Shown here: positions 32,288 to 40,877 of the stretch, one piece after another
Layout of the letters: each line of letters opens with the position of its first letter
Position numbering within the stretch: position 1 is the stretch's first letter
NCBI RefSeq assembly: GCF_018614415.1
Contig: NZ_JAGGOO010000042.1
Location: forward strand, 27,164 to 91,163
Length of the DNA stretch: 64,000 bases
Reading direction: 5' to 3'
Source of the DNA: Streptomyces sp. ISL-12
GTDB lineage: Bacteria > Actinomycetota > Actinomycetes > Streptomycetales > Streptomycetaceae
Program-made: the position numbers and the translations under genes
Notes under the pieces: model-generated
Told to the model about the DNA's origin: nothing
Databases searched by the model: none
Seen by the model: only the letters and a program-made list of their open reading frames with translations

Positions 32288-33744
32288 ACCGGCTCCTCGG
32301 CCGTCGGTCCCGGCTCCGCCGCGGTGAGCGGCAGGAGTACCTGGAAGCGGGTGTCACCCGGCCGGGAGTCCACCTGGAGGCTGCCGTGGTGCTTGTTGAC
32401 CACGATCCGCCAGGAGATGTCCAGGCCGAGTCCGGTGCCCTCGCCCACCGGCTTGGTGGTGAAGAACGGGTCGAAGATACGGTCCCGGATCTCCGGGTCC
32501 ACCCCGGGCCCGGTGTCGCGGAACTCCACCAGCAGCCGGTCGTGGTGGCGGGCCGTCCGCACGGTCAGCGTGCCCTCGCCGCCCGCGCCGTCCATCGCGG
32601 AGACCGCGTTGTCGATCAGGTTGGTCCACACCTGGTTCAGCTCCGCCGGATAGGCGGGGACGCCCGGGAGCGTACGGTCGTACTCCTTGACCACCTTGAT
32701 CCGCGGGCCGGTCTTGCCCGACAGCATCAGCAGGGTGGAGTCGAGGAGTTCGTGCACGTCGGCGATCCGGTACGGCGCGCGGTCCAGCTGGGAGTACTGC
32801 CTGGCGGCGTCCACCAGGTGGGAGATGCGGGCCGTGGAGTCGCCGATCTCGTTCATCAGCAGCTCGGTCTCGACCGTGTAGTTGAGCCAGCCGACCGCGT
32901 TCGGCAGGATCTCCTCGTCCACGGCCGCCGCGACCTGGTCCAGCCACTCGGTGTCCAGCCCCGCCTGGACGAAGGTCGGCGCGAACTGCCAGCCGTTCCG
33001 GATGCCGTGGTCGTCCAGCCAGTCGGTGACCGCGTCCTCCAGGTCGGCGGCCTCCATCGGGGTCAGCGCGGGCGCCTTGGTGACCCGCTCGGCCGTGCGT
33101 TCCTGGATGTCGATGAGCCCGGCCAGCGCCTCCCGGGAGAACGGTCCCCCGGTGATCACCGCGAGCTTGTGCCGCATCTTCGCCACCCGCTCCCGCAGCG
33201 TGGCGGTGGCCCGCACCGCCGCGGCGGCCGGGTTGTTCAGCTCATGGGTGAGTCCGGCGGACAGCGAGCCCAGCGCCAGCAGCCGCTCGCGCTGCCCGAC
33301 GGCCCGCTGGGTGTTCTTCGAGCCGAAGAACAGCCCCTCCAGCAGATGGACCGCCATCGGGAACCACTCCCGCATGATGCTCGCGAACGTGTCCGCGGGC
33401 AGCACGAAGAACCGGGTCGGCGCGGTGACCCGCAGGGAGTTGGTGTGGACCTGCGGCACCCGGTCCCCGAGGTAGGCCTGCATCGCCCCGGCGTACACCC
33501 CGCGCTGCGAGGTCCGGTTGGTCTCCACGTCGTCCCCGCCGACCCGGCGGGAGAGCACCACGGAGCCCTCCAGCATGACGTAGAAGCAGGTGGCGGGCTC
33601 TCCCTCGGCGTACACCGGGCCGGGCTCGAACAGCTCCACCCGGCCCTCGGCGCACAGCCGCCCGAGCTGCTCCGGCGTCAGCTTCTCGAACAGGAACAGC
33701 TCCCCGATCTCGCCGGGGCTGCAGGGCATCGGCCGCCCGCTCAC
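32284..33744 (-). CDS. Histidine kinase with N-terminal cyclic-nucleotide-binding (Crp-like) domain
   Basis: A 486-residue soluble protein: cNMP-binding-type beta barrel (about 15-135), a helical region, the H box SLSAGLTHELNNPAA with His167, then a second helical stretch and a HATPase_c domain with N box NLIDNA (375-380), RDTGPGV (Asp410), FFTTKP and GTGLGLDISW. No membrane segment, so it senses an intracellular ligand. It starts at GTG overlapping the stop of the response-regulator fusion by four bases, and its own stop overlaps the UBP-finger ATG. The upstream receiver domain is the obvious phosphotransfer partner. Confidence 0.9.
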   Translation of the reverse strand: MSGRPMPCSPGEIGELFLFEKLTPEQLGRLCAEGRVELFEPGPVYAEGEPATCFYVMLEGSVVLSRRVGGDDVETNRTSQRGVYAGAMQAYLGDRVPQVHTNSLRVTAPTRFFVLPADTFASIMREWFPMAVHLLEGLFFGSKNTQRAVGQRERLLALGSLSAGLTHELNNPAAAAVRATATLRERVAKMRHKLAVITGGPFSREALAGLIDIQERTAERVTKAPALTPMEAADLEDAVTDWLDDHGIRNGWQFAPTFVQAGLDTEWLDQVAAAVDEEILPNAVGWLNYTVETELLMNEIGDSTARISHLVDAARQYSQLDRAPYRIADVHELLDSTLLMLSGKTGPRIKVVKEYDRTLPGVPAYPAELNQVWTNLIDNAVSAMDGAGGEGTLTVRTARHHDRLLVEFRDTGPGVDPEIRDRIFDPFFTTKPVGEGTGLGLDISWRIVVNKHHGSLQVDSRPGDTRFQVLLPLTAAEPGPTAEEPV

Positions 33745-35417
33745 GACTGCTCCAGATACCGGTGGACGAGCATCACGGCCATGGCACCCTCTCCTACGGC
33801 GGACGCGACCCGCTTGGCGGACTCGGCGCGGGCGTCGCCCGCCACGAACACGCCGGGGACGCTGGTCTCCAGGTGGTACGGCGGCCGGGCCGGCTCCCAG
33901 CCGGCCGGCGGCCGTCCGTCGGCGGTCAGGTCGGGCCCGGCCAGGATGAACCCGCGCTCGTCCCGCGCCACCGTGCCGTCCAGCCAGTCGGTCAGCGGGG
34001 CCGCGCCGATGAACACGAACAGCCACTGTGCGTCGACCAGTTCGCTCCGCCCCGACTCCGTGTCCCGCAGCGTGAGCCGCTCCAGGCGGCCGTCGCCGTG
34101 CGCGGACTCCACCACCGTGCCGCAGCGCACCACGATGTTGGGCGTGTCCTCGATCTGCTGGATCAGGTAGTGCGACATCGACGCCGCCAGCGACGGGCCG
34201 CGCACCAGCAGCGTCACCGACTTGGCGCCCCGGGCCAGGTACATCGCGGCCTGCCCGGCCGAGTTGGCGCCGCCGACGATGTACACGTCGTGGCCCTGGC
34301 AGGCGGCGGCCTCGGTCAGCGCCGATCCGTAGAACACACCGCAGCCGGCCAGGTCGCCGGTGCCCGGGGCCGCCAGTTCCCGGTAGGAGACGCCGGTCGC
34401 AAGAATCACGCTGTGCGCCGCGACCGCCGAGCCGTCGGAGAACCGTACGGTCCGCGCCGACCCGTTGACCTCCAGGCCGGTCACCTCCCGGGCGGTGAGG
34501 ATCTCGGCGCCGAACTTCGTGGCCTGCCGCCGGGCCCGGTCGGTGAGCTGGGCGCCGGAGACGCCGTCCGGGAAGCCGAGGTAGTTCTCGATGCGGCTGC
34601 TCTGCCCGGCCTGTCCGCCGGTCGCCGACCGCTCCACCAGGACCGTCCGCAGCCCCTCGGAGGCCCCGTAGACGGCCGCGCCGAGTCCGGCCGGGCCGCC
34701 GCCGATCACCACCAGGTCGTAGAAGCCGGCGGCCGGCGTGGTCGCCAGGCCCACCCGCGCGGCGAGGTCGGCGGCCTCCGGCTCGACCAGCGGCGTCCCG
34801 TCCGGTGTGATCACCACCGGCAGCCGCTGCCCGTCCTGCCCGGCGGCCGACAGCAGCCGCCTGCCCTCGGGCTCGTCGGCGGAGTACCACCGGTACGGCA
34901 CCTGGTTGCGGGCCAGGAACTCCCGGACCTCCGAGCAGCGCGCCGAGAAGCGGTGCCCGACGACCTTGGTGCTGGGCACCGGCTTGTGGTCGCCGGCCCG
35001 CCACGCCGCGAGCAGGTCGTCCAGGACGGGGTAGAGCTTCTCCTCCGGCGGGTCCCACGGCTTGAGCAGGTAGTGGTCCAGGTCGACGACGTTGATCGCG
35101 TCGATGGCCGCGTTGGTGTCCGCGTACGCGGTCAGCAGCACCCGGCGCGCGGCCGGGTAGACGTCCATGGCCTGTTCGAGGAACTCGATGCCGTTCATCC
35201 GCGGCATCCGGTAGTCGGCGAGGATCACGGCGACGAGATCGCCGCGGAGTTTCAGTTCGCGCAGCGCCTGGAGCGCGGACTCCCCGGACTCCGCGCGCAC
35301 GATGCGGTGCGCGGCGCCGTAGCGCCGCCGCAGGTCGCGGGCGACGGCCCGGGACACCCCCGGGTCGTCGTCCACGGTCATGATGACGGTCCGTGCCGTC
35401 TCGGCGGCCTGTGTCAT
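33741..35417 (-). CDS. Response regulator receiver fused to thioredoxin-like and thioredoxin-reductase-like domains
   Basis: A 558-residue fusion. Receiver domain 10-135 with Asp16-18, phosphoacceptor Asp68 in ILADYRMP, Thr96 and Lys119. A glutaredoxin/thioredoxin-like segment (about 148-212) lacks a CxxC. A FAD/NAD(P)H oxidoreductase domain (230-558) has GGGPAG (239-244), GQAGQSSRIENYLGFP, GGANSAG (382-388) and FVAGDAR. The redox CATC of true thioredoxin reductase is replaced by GSAL (VFYGSALTEA), so it cannot reduce thioredoxin in the standard way. It is the first gene of the operon with the CNBD kinase and UBP finger. Confidence 0.9.
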   Translation of the reverse strand: MTQAAETARTVIMTVDDDPGVSRAVARDLRRRYGAAHRIVRAESGESALQALRELKLRGDLVAVILADYRMPRMNGIEFLEQAMDVYPAARRVLLTAYADTNAAIDAINVVDLDHYLLKPWDPPEEKLYPVLDDLLAAWRAGDHKPVPSTKVVGHRFSARCSEVREFLARNQVPYRWYSADEPEGRRLLSAAGQDGQRLPVVITPDGTPLVEPEAADLAARVGLATTPAAGFYDLVVIGGGPAGLGAAVYGASEGLRTVLVERSATGGQAGQSSRIENYLGFPDGVSGAQLTDRARRQATKFGAEILTAREVTGLEVNGSARTVRFSDGSAVAAHSVILATGVSYRELAAPGTGDLAGCGVFYGSALTEAAACQGHDVYIVGGANSAGQAAMYLARGAKSVTLLVRGPSLAASMSHYLIQQIEDTPNIVVRCGTVVESAHGDGRLERLTLRDTESGRSELVDAQWLFVFIGAAPLTDWLDGTVARDERGFILAGPDLTADGRPPAGWEPARPPYHLETSVPGVFVAGDARAESAKRVASAVGEGAMAVMLVHRYLEQS

Positions 35418-35572
35418 GCGTCCCCCACGTCGGGCGGCCGGGTTCACGGCACGGCAGATTCCGTGACCGCACCGGCCGCCGTCCATCGTATGTTCGATCG
35501 TGGTGCGCTGCCCGGCGTGCGGGACCCGGCCCGGACCACGTGCACCGACCGGCGTGCGCCGCCCGGCCCGGG

Positions 35573-35926
35573 TCAGCCGCGGCGCGCGCCCAGCACGCAG
35601 AACTCGTTGCCCTCGGGGTCCGTCATCGTCACCCAGGACTGCTCGCCCTGCCCGACGTCGGCGCGGCGCGCGCCCAGCGCGAGCAGCCGGGCGACCTCGG
35701 CCGCCTGGTCGACGGGCCGGAAGTCGAGGTGCAGCCGGTTCTTGACGGTCTTGGCGTCGGGCACCGGGACGAAGAGCAGCCCCGGCAGCCGGTCCGGCTC
35801 CGGACGGATCTCGTACACCCCCGAGGAGTCGTCCACCACCACCCAGCCCAGCGCCTCGGCCCACCAGCGGCCGAGCGCCTCCGGATCGGCCGAGTCGATG
35901 ATCACTTGTTCCCACTCCAACGTCAT
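35573..35926 (-). CDS. VOC family protein
   Basis: A 117-residue single VOC domain: MTLEWEQVIIDSADPEALGRWWAEALGW at the start and WVTMTDPEGNEFCVLGARRG at the end, the classical glyoxalase-like halves with KNRLHLDFRP between. ATG 35926 was chosen; a start 12 codons upstream would add an unrelated tail. No function predicted. About 155 bases separate it from the RR-flavoenzyme gene; they hold no recognisable feature. Confidence 0.83.
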   Translation of the reverse strand: MTLEWEQVIIDSADPEALGRWWAEALGWVVVDDSSGVYEIRPEPDRLPGLLFVPVPDAKTVKNRLHLDFRPVDQAAEVARLLALGARRADVGQGEQSWVTMTDPEGNEFCVLGARRG

Positions 35927-35991
35927 GGCGGGCAGGGTACGTAAGGAAGACTGACAGCGCACGCAATTACCGCGACGCAGGGAGGAACCGC

Positions 35992-36864
35992 ATGACGCGC
36001 CCGATCACGGCAGGGGTGGACGGATCGGAGGAGAGCCTGGCGGCACTGGCCTGGGCGGCCCGGCAGGCCGTCCGGCACGGGGCGGCGCTGCGCGTGGTGC
36101 ACGTCTGGCGGTTCGAGCCGGAGGCGGTGGACCGGGCCGGGGACCGGGACGCGCAGGAGCGGTGGGTGCGCGAGACGCTGGCCGAGGCGGTGGGCACGGT
36201 GACGGCCCGCCATCACGGCCTGGAGGTCACCACCGACGTGGTCGAGGGCGACCCGGTGGAGACGCTGGTCGCCGTGGCGGCCGACACCGGCGTGCTGGTG
36301 CTCGGCTCGCGCGGCCACGGGGCGGTCGTCGGCTTCCTGCTGGGTTCCGTGGGCCAGCAGGTCATCGCTGAGGCGACCCGGCCCGTCGTCCTGGTCCGCG
36401 CCGGTGACCGTCCCTCCGACGAGGTGGCCGGGCACGAGATCGTCGTCGGCCAGCAGGGCGAGGCGGAGGACAGCGCCGAGGTGCTGCGGTTCGCGTTCGA
36501 GGCCGCCGCCGCCCGCGGGGCCACCGTACGCGCGGTACGGGCCTGGACCCTGCCGCCGCTGTTCTCCTACAGCCCCGCCTCGCTCAAGCTGCTGGACGAC
36601 GCCGGGGGCCTGGAGCCCTACGAGCGCAAGGCGCTGGCCGAGGCGCTCAGGCCGTGGCGGGCCCGCTTCCCCGACGTGCCCGTGGTCGAGCACGTGGAGA
36701 TGGGCAGCGCCGGGCAGGTCCTGCTGTCGGTGGCCGGGCGCGCCCAGCTGATGGTCGTCGGCCGCCGCGCCCGCCGCTCGGCCGTCGGCGCCCGGATCGG
36801 CTCGGTCGCCCACGGGGTGCTGCACCACGCCGGGTGCCCGGTGGCCGTCGTACCGCACGCGTGA
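35992..36864 (+). CDS. Universal stress protein, two tandem Usp domains
   Basis: A 290-residue protein with Usp domain 1 (4-139: ITAGVDGSEESLAALAWAARQA and the ATP-binding GSRGHGAVVGFLLGSVGQQVI) and Usp domain 2 (about 147-290: EIVVGQQGEAEDSAEVLRFAFE, ending GRRARRSAVGARIGSVAHGVLHHAGCPVAVV). Both keep the G-2x-G-9x-G(S/T) nucleotide motif in recognisable form. GGGAGGAACCGC precedes the ATG. It converges on the DUF4032 gene with one base between the stops. Confidence 0.9.
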   Translation: MTRPITAGVDGSEESLAALAWAARQAVRHGAALRVVHVWRFEPEAVDRAGDRDAQERWVRETLAEAVGTVTARHHGLEVTTDVVEGDPVETLVAVAADTGVLVLGSRGHGAVVGFLLGSVGQQVIAEATRPVVLVRAGDRPSDEVAGHEIVVGQQGEAEDSAEVLRFAFEAAAARGATVRAVRAWTLPPLFSYSPASLKLLDDAGGLEPYERKALAEALRPWRARFPDVPVVEHVEMGSAGQVLLSVAGRAQLMVVGRRARRSAVGARIGSVAHGVLHHAGCPVAVVPHA

Positions 36865-36865
36865 G

Positions 36866-38101
36866 TCACTCCTCGGCCGTGGGCCGGAGCGTCTCGCGGG
36901 CCTTGGGCAGGACGTCGGTGATGTAGTCCTGGACGGCGGTGTCCAGCCCGATGTCGTGCTGGGCCCGCTCGGACAGGTACCAGCGGTGCTCCAGCAGCTC
37001 GTGATAGATCTCCGCCGGGTCCATGGCCCCGCGCAGCTCGTACGGCACCGCCCGCACGGTCGGCCGGAACACCTCGCGCACCCAGCGGTGGGCGAGGACC
37101 TCCGGGCGGGCGCCCAGGGGGTCGCCGGGGGCGTAGTCGTCCTGGGTGGCCATCCAGGACTCCAGGTCGTTCAGCAGCCGCCGGGCCTGGTTCTCCTCGG
37201 CGTCCAGGCCCGTCAGCCGCAGCAGTTGGCGCTGGTGGTGCCCGGCGTCGACGACCTTGGGCACGAAGGTGACGGTGTCGCCGTCGGAGGCGTGCTCGAT
37301 CTGCATCTCGGCCACGTCGAAACCGAGGTCGTTGAGCCGCCGTATCCGCCGCTCTATGTAGTGGTACTTGCCCGCCGGGTACACGGAGGTGCGGGTCAGC
37401 TCCTGCCACAGGCTCCGGTAGCGGGCACAGATCTCGGTGCCGAACTCGATGGCGTCCACGGACGGGTGCAGCGCGCCGGACGCCTCCAGGTCGAGCAGCT
37501 CGCCGCTGATGTTGACCCGGGCCAGGTCGAGGTCGTAGTCCCGCTGGCCCTCGCTCAGCCGCGGGTGCAGCTCGCCGGTCTCGGCGTCCACCAGGTAGGC
37601 GGCGTAGGCGCCCGCGTCGCGCCGGAACAGGGTGTTGGACAGCGAGCAGTCGCCCCAGGCGAACCCGGCCAGGTGCAGCCGCACCAGCAGCACCGCCAGG
37701 GCGTCCATCAGCCGGTGCATGGTCGCCGGGCGCAGCGTCGTCTCGAACATCGACCGGTACGGCATCGAGCCGCCGAGGTGCCGGGTGATCAGCACCGGCT
37801 CCAGCGGCTCGCCCGCGGCGTCCGTGCGGCCGGTGACCACGCCGAGGGCGTCCACCGCCGGGATGCCGAGGCGGTCCAGGTCGCGCAGCAGCTCGTACTC
37901 GCGCAGCGCGGGCCGCTCCGCCAGTTCCTTGACGGCGACGATCTCGTCCCCGGCACGGGCGTACCGGACCACGTGCCGGGAGATCCCGCGCGGCAGCGGC
38001 ACGAGGTGCTTCTCGGGCCACTCCTCCAGCGGGGTGTGCCAGGGCAGTTCGAGCAGGAGCGCCGGGTGCTCGGGGTTGGTCGCGTTGATCTGCAGAGCCA
38101 T
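36866..38101 (-). CDS. DUF4032 protein with kinase-like N-terminal half
   Basis: A 411-residue protein. The N-terminal half looks like an LPS/aminoglycoside kinase fold: EIVAVKELAERPALREYELLRDL resembles the ATP-anchoring Lys/Glu pair, and LAGFAWGDCSLSNTLFRRDAGAYAAYLVDAETGEL resembles the catalytic loop and DxD region, with HRD-like His replaced by WGDCSLSN. The C-terminal half is DUF4032 (SVDAIEFGTEICARYRSLWQEL; HRWYLSERAQHDIG). Common in actinobacteria; the substrate is unknown. Confidence 0.83.
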   Translation of the reverse strand: MALQINATNPEHPALLLELPWHTPLEEWPEKHLVPLPRGISRHVVRYARAGDEIVAVKELAERPALREYELLRDLDRLGIPAVDALGVVTGRTDAAGEPLEPVLITRHLGGSMPYRSMFETTLRPATMHRLMDALAVLLVRLHLAGFAWGDCSLSNTLFRRDAGAYAAYLVDAETGELHPRLSEGQRDYDLDLARVNISGELLDLEASGALHPSVDAIEFGTEICARYRSLWQELTRTSVYPAGKYHYIERRIRRLNDLGFDVAEMQIEHASDGDTVTFVPKVVDAGHHQRQLLRLTGLDAEENQARRLLNDLESWMATQDDYAPGDPLGARPEVLAHRWVREVFRPTVRAVPYELRGAMDPAEIYHELLEHRWYLSERAQHDIGLDTAVQDYITDVLPKARETLRPTAEE

Positions 38102-38157
38102 GGGTCGGTGTCCTCGTCTCGCCGGTGAACGGGATCACCTTAAGGACTTCTCTCCGA

Positions 38158-38656
38158 TGCCGGCCCGTTCGGTAACGGGCGTGACAGCTCCGCTGCCGGT
38201 GGGCTCGTACGACGGCGACATCGCGCCGACTGCGGCGGGAGGCGCGGATCTCGACCCGCTCCTGCCGCCCCGAGCCGCCTACGCCGGTGCCTGGCACGTC
38301 GTGCCGGCCACCGCCTCGCGCGACCGGCTGGCCCGTCTCGCCACGACATGCCGTGTCTGACCGCCCTGATGAACCGCCACGGCTGGGTGACGGTCGATCT
38401 GGTCCGCAGGGAGAGCGGCACGGTCTTCCACGCCCGTGACCCTTCCCCACCGGCGGGGTCTTCGAGGACCCGGCCACGGGGGCCGCGGCCGACGCGCTCG
38501 GGGGCTGCCTGCGGGAGGCGCGCCTGGATTCCCCTGCCGTCCCGGCCGACCGTCCTCCAGGGGTACGGCATGGGCCGTCCGAGCACCATCACCGTCACCG
38601 TCCCCGAGGACCCGCGCACCGGCATCGGCATCACCGGTACGGCCGTGCCCCTGTGA
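38158..38656 (+). pseudogene. Decayed PhzF-family isomerase gene with several frameshifts
   Basis: Pieces of the C-terminal half of a PhzF (phenazine biosynthesis isomerase-like) protein appear in order in different frames: LDPLLPPRAAYAGAWHVVPATASRDRLARL (about 38245-38342), LTALMNRHGWVTVDLVRRES..FHARDP (38354-38442), GGVFEDPATGAAADALGGCLRE (about 38455-38520) and VLQGYGMGRPSTITVTVPED..GTAVPL (38552-38653). At least three frameshifts separate them, and no N-terminal half is found upstream. The remnant lies alone between the DUF4032 and RidA genes. Confidence 0.82.
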
Positions 38657-38672
38657 GGGCGCGGCCCCGCCG

Positions 38673-39152
38673 TCACCGGTCGATCTCGACCAGGGTCTCG
38701 ATCTCCACAGGCGTGTCCAGAGGCAGGTCCGCGACCCCCGCCACCGCACGGGCCTGCGCGCCGCGGGCGCCGAACACCGCCTCGTAGCGCGCGCCGGCGC
38801 CGTCGACGGCCGCGTCCAGGTCACGGAACCGGGGTGCCACCGCCACATCACCGGTGACCTTGACGATGCGGGTCACCCGGTCGACCCCCGCCACCGCGTC
38901 GACGGCGGCCGGCGACGCGAGGGCGAGGCGCCGGCTCGGCTCCCGGGCCAGGGCCACCGTCACCTCCCCGCCGACATGCCCGGTCGCCACCAGCCTGCCG
39001 TCCTCAAGGGGCATCTGCCCCGCCACGAAGACGAAGCGGCCGCTCACGACGGCGGGCACGTACCGGCCCTTGGGCGGACTGACCGACGGCAGGCCGAGTC
39101 CCAGCGAGGCGAGAACCTCCGAGGGGGGCCGGTCCGCCTCATGCGGCGACAT
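38673..39152 (-). CDS. RidA family (YjgF/YER057c/UK114) protein
   Basis: A 159-residue protein in the longer subgroup with an N-terminal helical addition: LASLGLGLPSVSPPKGRYVPAVVSGRFVFVAGQMPLEDGRLVATGHVGGEV, ending ARAVAGVADLPLDTPVEIETLVEIDR, where the ligand-binding Arg is in RAVAGV. RidA proteins hydrolyse reactive enamine/imine intermediates; the long subgroup is less studied. The start is ATG and the gene is separated from the MBL-fold gene by 57 bases. Confidence 0.87.
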   Translation of the reverse strand: MSPHEADRPPSEVLASLGLGLPSVSPPKGRYVPAVVSGRFVFVAGQMPLEDGRLVATGHVGGEVTVALAREPSRRLALASPAAVDAVAGVDRVTRIVKVTGDVAVAPRFRDLDAAVDGAGARYEAVFGARGAQARAVAGVADLPLDTPVEIETLVEIDR

Positions 39153-39209
39153 GGGCCGAGTCCAGAGGTGCCGTGGCTGGACATCGGGGGAGTCGGGGGG
39201 AGTTCCACG

Positions 39210-39992
39210 TCAACGGAGGGGAGCGGAACCCCGTGCCCGGCCCGCGGCCTCGGCGAGCTCCCTTGCCCGCCGCGCGGCCCGGGCCACGGACCCCCGGTGC
39301 GCCGGCCCGTGTCCGGGCAGCAGCAGGTCGCCGTCCAGTTCCTCGAACACGTCCAGCGACGCCACGGTCCGGGCGCGCTCGTGGTGGAACATGTCGGGCA
39401 GCAGTTGCGGCCCCTCGGTCCGGGAGATGGGGTGGCCGGTGACCAGGGCGTCGCCCGAGATCACCACCCCGGTCTCCGGCAGGTGGTAGGCGCAGTGGCC
39501 GTCCGTGTGTCCCGGAGTGTGCACGGGGACGGGCCTGCCGGGCAGGTCCAGGGCGCCCACCGCCGGGAACGGCCGCGGCTCGGCGACCGGCAGGTGCGCG
39601 GTGCCGCCGGAGCGGGCGGCGTGCGCGATCCACGGCAGCACGCCCGGTCGCCAGGCGTTGCGCAGGACCGTCGGGATCGGGACCTGCTGGAGGAAGTCCC
39701 GCCGGGCGTGCGGTACTTCGGCTTCGTGCAGCAGGACGGGCGTGCCGTACGTGGAGCGCAGGTACTCGGCGGAGCCCAAGTGGTCGTTGTGGGCGTGCGT
39801 GATGAGGACGGCCGCCACCGCCTCCGGCGAACTCCCCACCGAGGCCAGCGAGTCGAGCACCGCCTGCCGGTCACCGGGGTAGCCGGTGTCGATCAGCGTC
39901 ACCGCGTCCCCGTCGGTGAGGATCACCCAGTTGGTGTTGCTGCCGTGCACCAGATAGGTGCCGTCCGCGACCTGTCGCACGTCGGCGCTCAT
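39210..39992 (-). CDS. MBL-fold metallo-hydrolase
   Basis: A 260-residue metallo-beta-lactamase fold: the HxHxDH motif THAHNDHLG (His66, His68, Asp70, His71), PVHTPGHTDGH, the bridging Asp in ISGDALVTG and the last His in LLPGHGPAH. The two-metal site is complete. It is likely a generic hydrolase (glyoxalase II- or lactonase-like); the substrate is not clear. It runs in the same direction as the RidA gene and may be cotranscribed with it. Confidence 0.88.
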   Translation of the reverse strand: MSADVRQVADGTYLVHGSNTNWVILTDGDAVTLIDTGYPGDRQAVLDSLASVGSSPEAVAAVLITHAHNDHLGSAEYLRSTYGTPVLLHEAEVPHARRDFLQQVPIPTVLRNAWRPGVLPWIAHAARSGGTAHLPVAEPRPFPAVGALDLPGRPVPVHTPGHTDGHCAYHLPETGVVISGDALVTGHPISRTEGPQLLPDMFHHERARTVASLDVFEELDGDLLLPGHGPAHRGSVARAARRARELAEAAGRARGSAPLR

Positions 39993-40080
39993 CGCTCACT
40001 CCGCGTCCTGAGAGGGGCTGGTGGACGGGAACAGCCAAGCAGACGCCGGGCGGTGGCGGAGCGGTGGGTTCCGGTCGGTC

Positions 40081-40707
40081 TCACCGCACGCCGTGCGGGC
40101 GGAACTGGACGCTGATCCGGCCGCCCGCGACCCGCGCGGACTTCGGTACGCAGTGCTCCCAGGTGCGCTGGCAGGAGCCGCCCATCACGATCAGGTCGCC
40201 GTGGCCCAGCGGCCGGCGCACCGCGCTGCCGCCGCCCACCGGACGCAGCAGCAGGTCCCGGGGCGTGCCCACGGAGAGGATGGCGACCATCGTGTCCTCG
40301 CGCGCGCCCCGGCCGACCCGGTCGCCGTGCCAGGCGACGCTGTCCCGCCCGTCCCGGTAGTAGCACAGGCCCGCCGTGGTGAACGGCTCGCCCAGCTCCT
40401 CGCCGTAGTGCGCGGTGAGGGCGTCGCGGGCCTCGTCGAGGACCGGGTCGGGCAGGGGGTCCCGCGCCCCGTAGAAGGCGAGCAGCCGGGGGACGTCGAC
40501 CACCCGGTCGTACATCTCGCGCCGCTCCGCGCGCCAGGGGACCTCGGCGGCGAGCCGCTCGAACAGCGCGTCGGCGCCGCTCAGCCACCCCGGGAGCACG
40601 TCGATCCAGGCGCCGGAGCCCAGCCGGGTGCGGCGGATTCCGCCGAGCGGGCCGAGCCGTGGCCGGTCGGTCTGGTCGAAGAGGGAACCCTGGAGGTGCG
40701 TGGCCAT
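40081..40707 (-). CDS. alkB: Alpha-ketoglutarate-dependent dioxygenase AlkB, DNA alkylation repair
   Basis: A 208-residue Fe(II)/2-oxoglutarate dioxygenase: iron ligands His127 and Asp129 in AWHGDRVG and His185 in WEHCVPK; 2-oxoglutarate-binding Arg in RISVQFRP; nucleotide-recognition YYRDGRDSVAWH. It removes methyl groups from damaged bases by oxidative demethylation. A near-consensus SOS box (CGAAC-N4-GTTC) sits 22-34 bases upstream of the start, which suggests LexA control. It is divergent from the flavin dehydrogenase gene. Confidence 0.92.
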   Translation of the reverse strand: MATHLQGSLFDQTDRPRLGPLGGIRRTRLGSGAWIDVLPGWLSGADALFERLAAEVPWRAERREMYDRVVDVPRLLAFYGARDPLPDPVLDEARDALTAHYGEELGEPFTTAGLCYYRDGRDSVAWHGDRVGRGAREDTMVAILSVGTPRDLLLRPVGGGSAVRRPLGHGDLIVMGGSCQRTWEHCVPKSARVAGGRISVQFRPHGVR

Positions 40708-40728
40708 ACCCCGAGCGTACCTCGCAAT

Positions 40729-40741
40729 CGAACGTACGTTC
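40729..40741. promoter_or_regulatory. LexA-type SOS box upstream of alkB
   Basis: CGAACGTACGTTC contains the palindrome GAACGTACGTTC and fits the Gram-positive LexA site CGAAC-N4-GTTCG with a single mismatch in the last base. It lies 22 bases upstream of the alkB start, within its probable promoter. LexA binding is an inference. Confidence 0.65.
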
Positions 40742-40780
40742 CAGGCGTGGTGCGGGAGGTTCGCATGCGCCGGTGAATCG

Positions 40781-40796
40781 GATACGTTCCCGTATC
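40781..40796. promoter_or_regulatory. Inverted repeat upstream of flavin dehydrogenase gene
   Basis: GATACG-TTCC-CGTATC is a perfect 6-base dyad with a 4-base centre, 82 bases before the ATG at 40878. The size is typical of a TetR-type operator; no regulator gene is adjacent. Confidence 0.5.
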
Positions 40797-40877
40797 GAAC
40801 GCAGACCGACGGTGACGGAGCGGGCCGCGGCAGGGCGGTGGCCGAGGGAACAACGGAACGAGGAAGGGACGATCGCC

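Noticed and set aside
35935..35940. GGGTAC upstream of the universal stress protein gene as a SigB-type promoter
   Set aside because: No GNNT at suitable spacing.
40659..40877. Extending the flavin dehydrogenase upstream to 40659
   Set aside because: The extension overlaps alkB and its promoter and has no protein-like sequence; FAD motif and ribosome-binding site fix the start at 40878.
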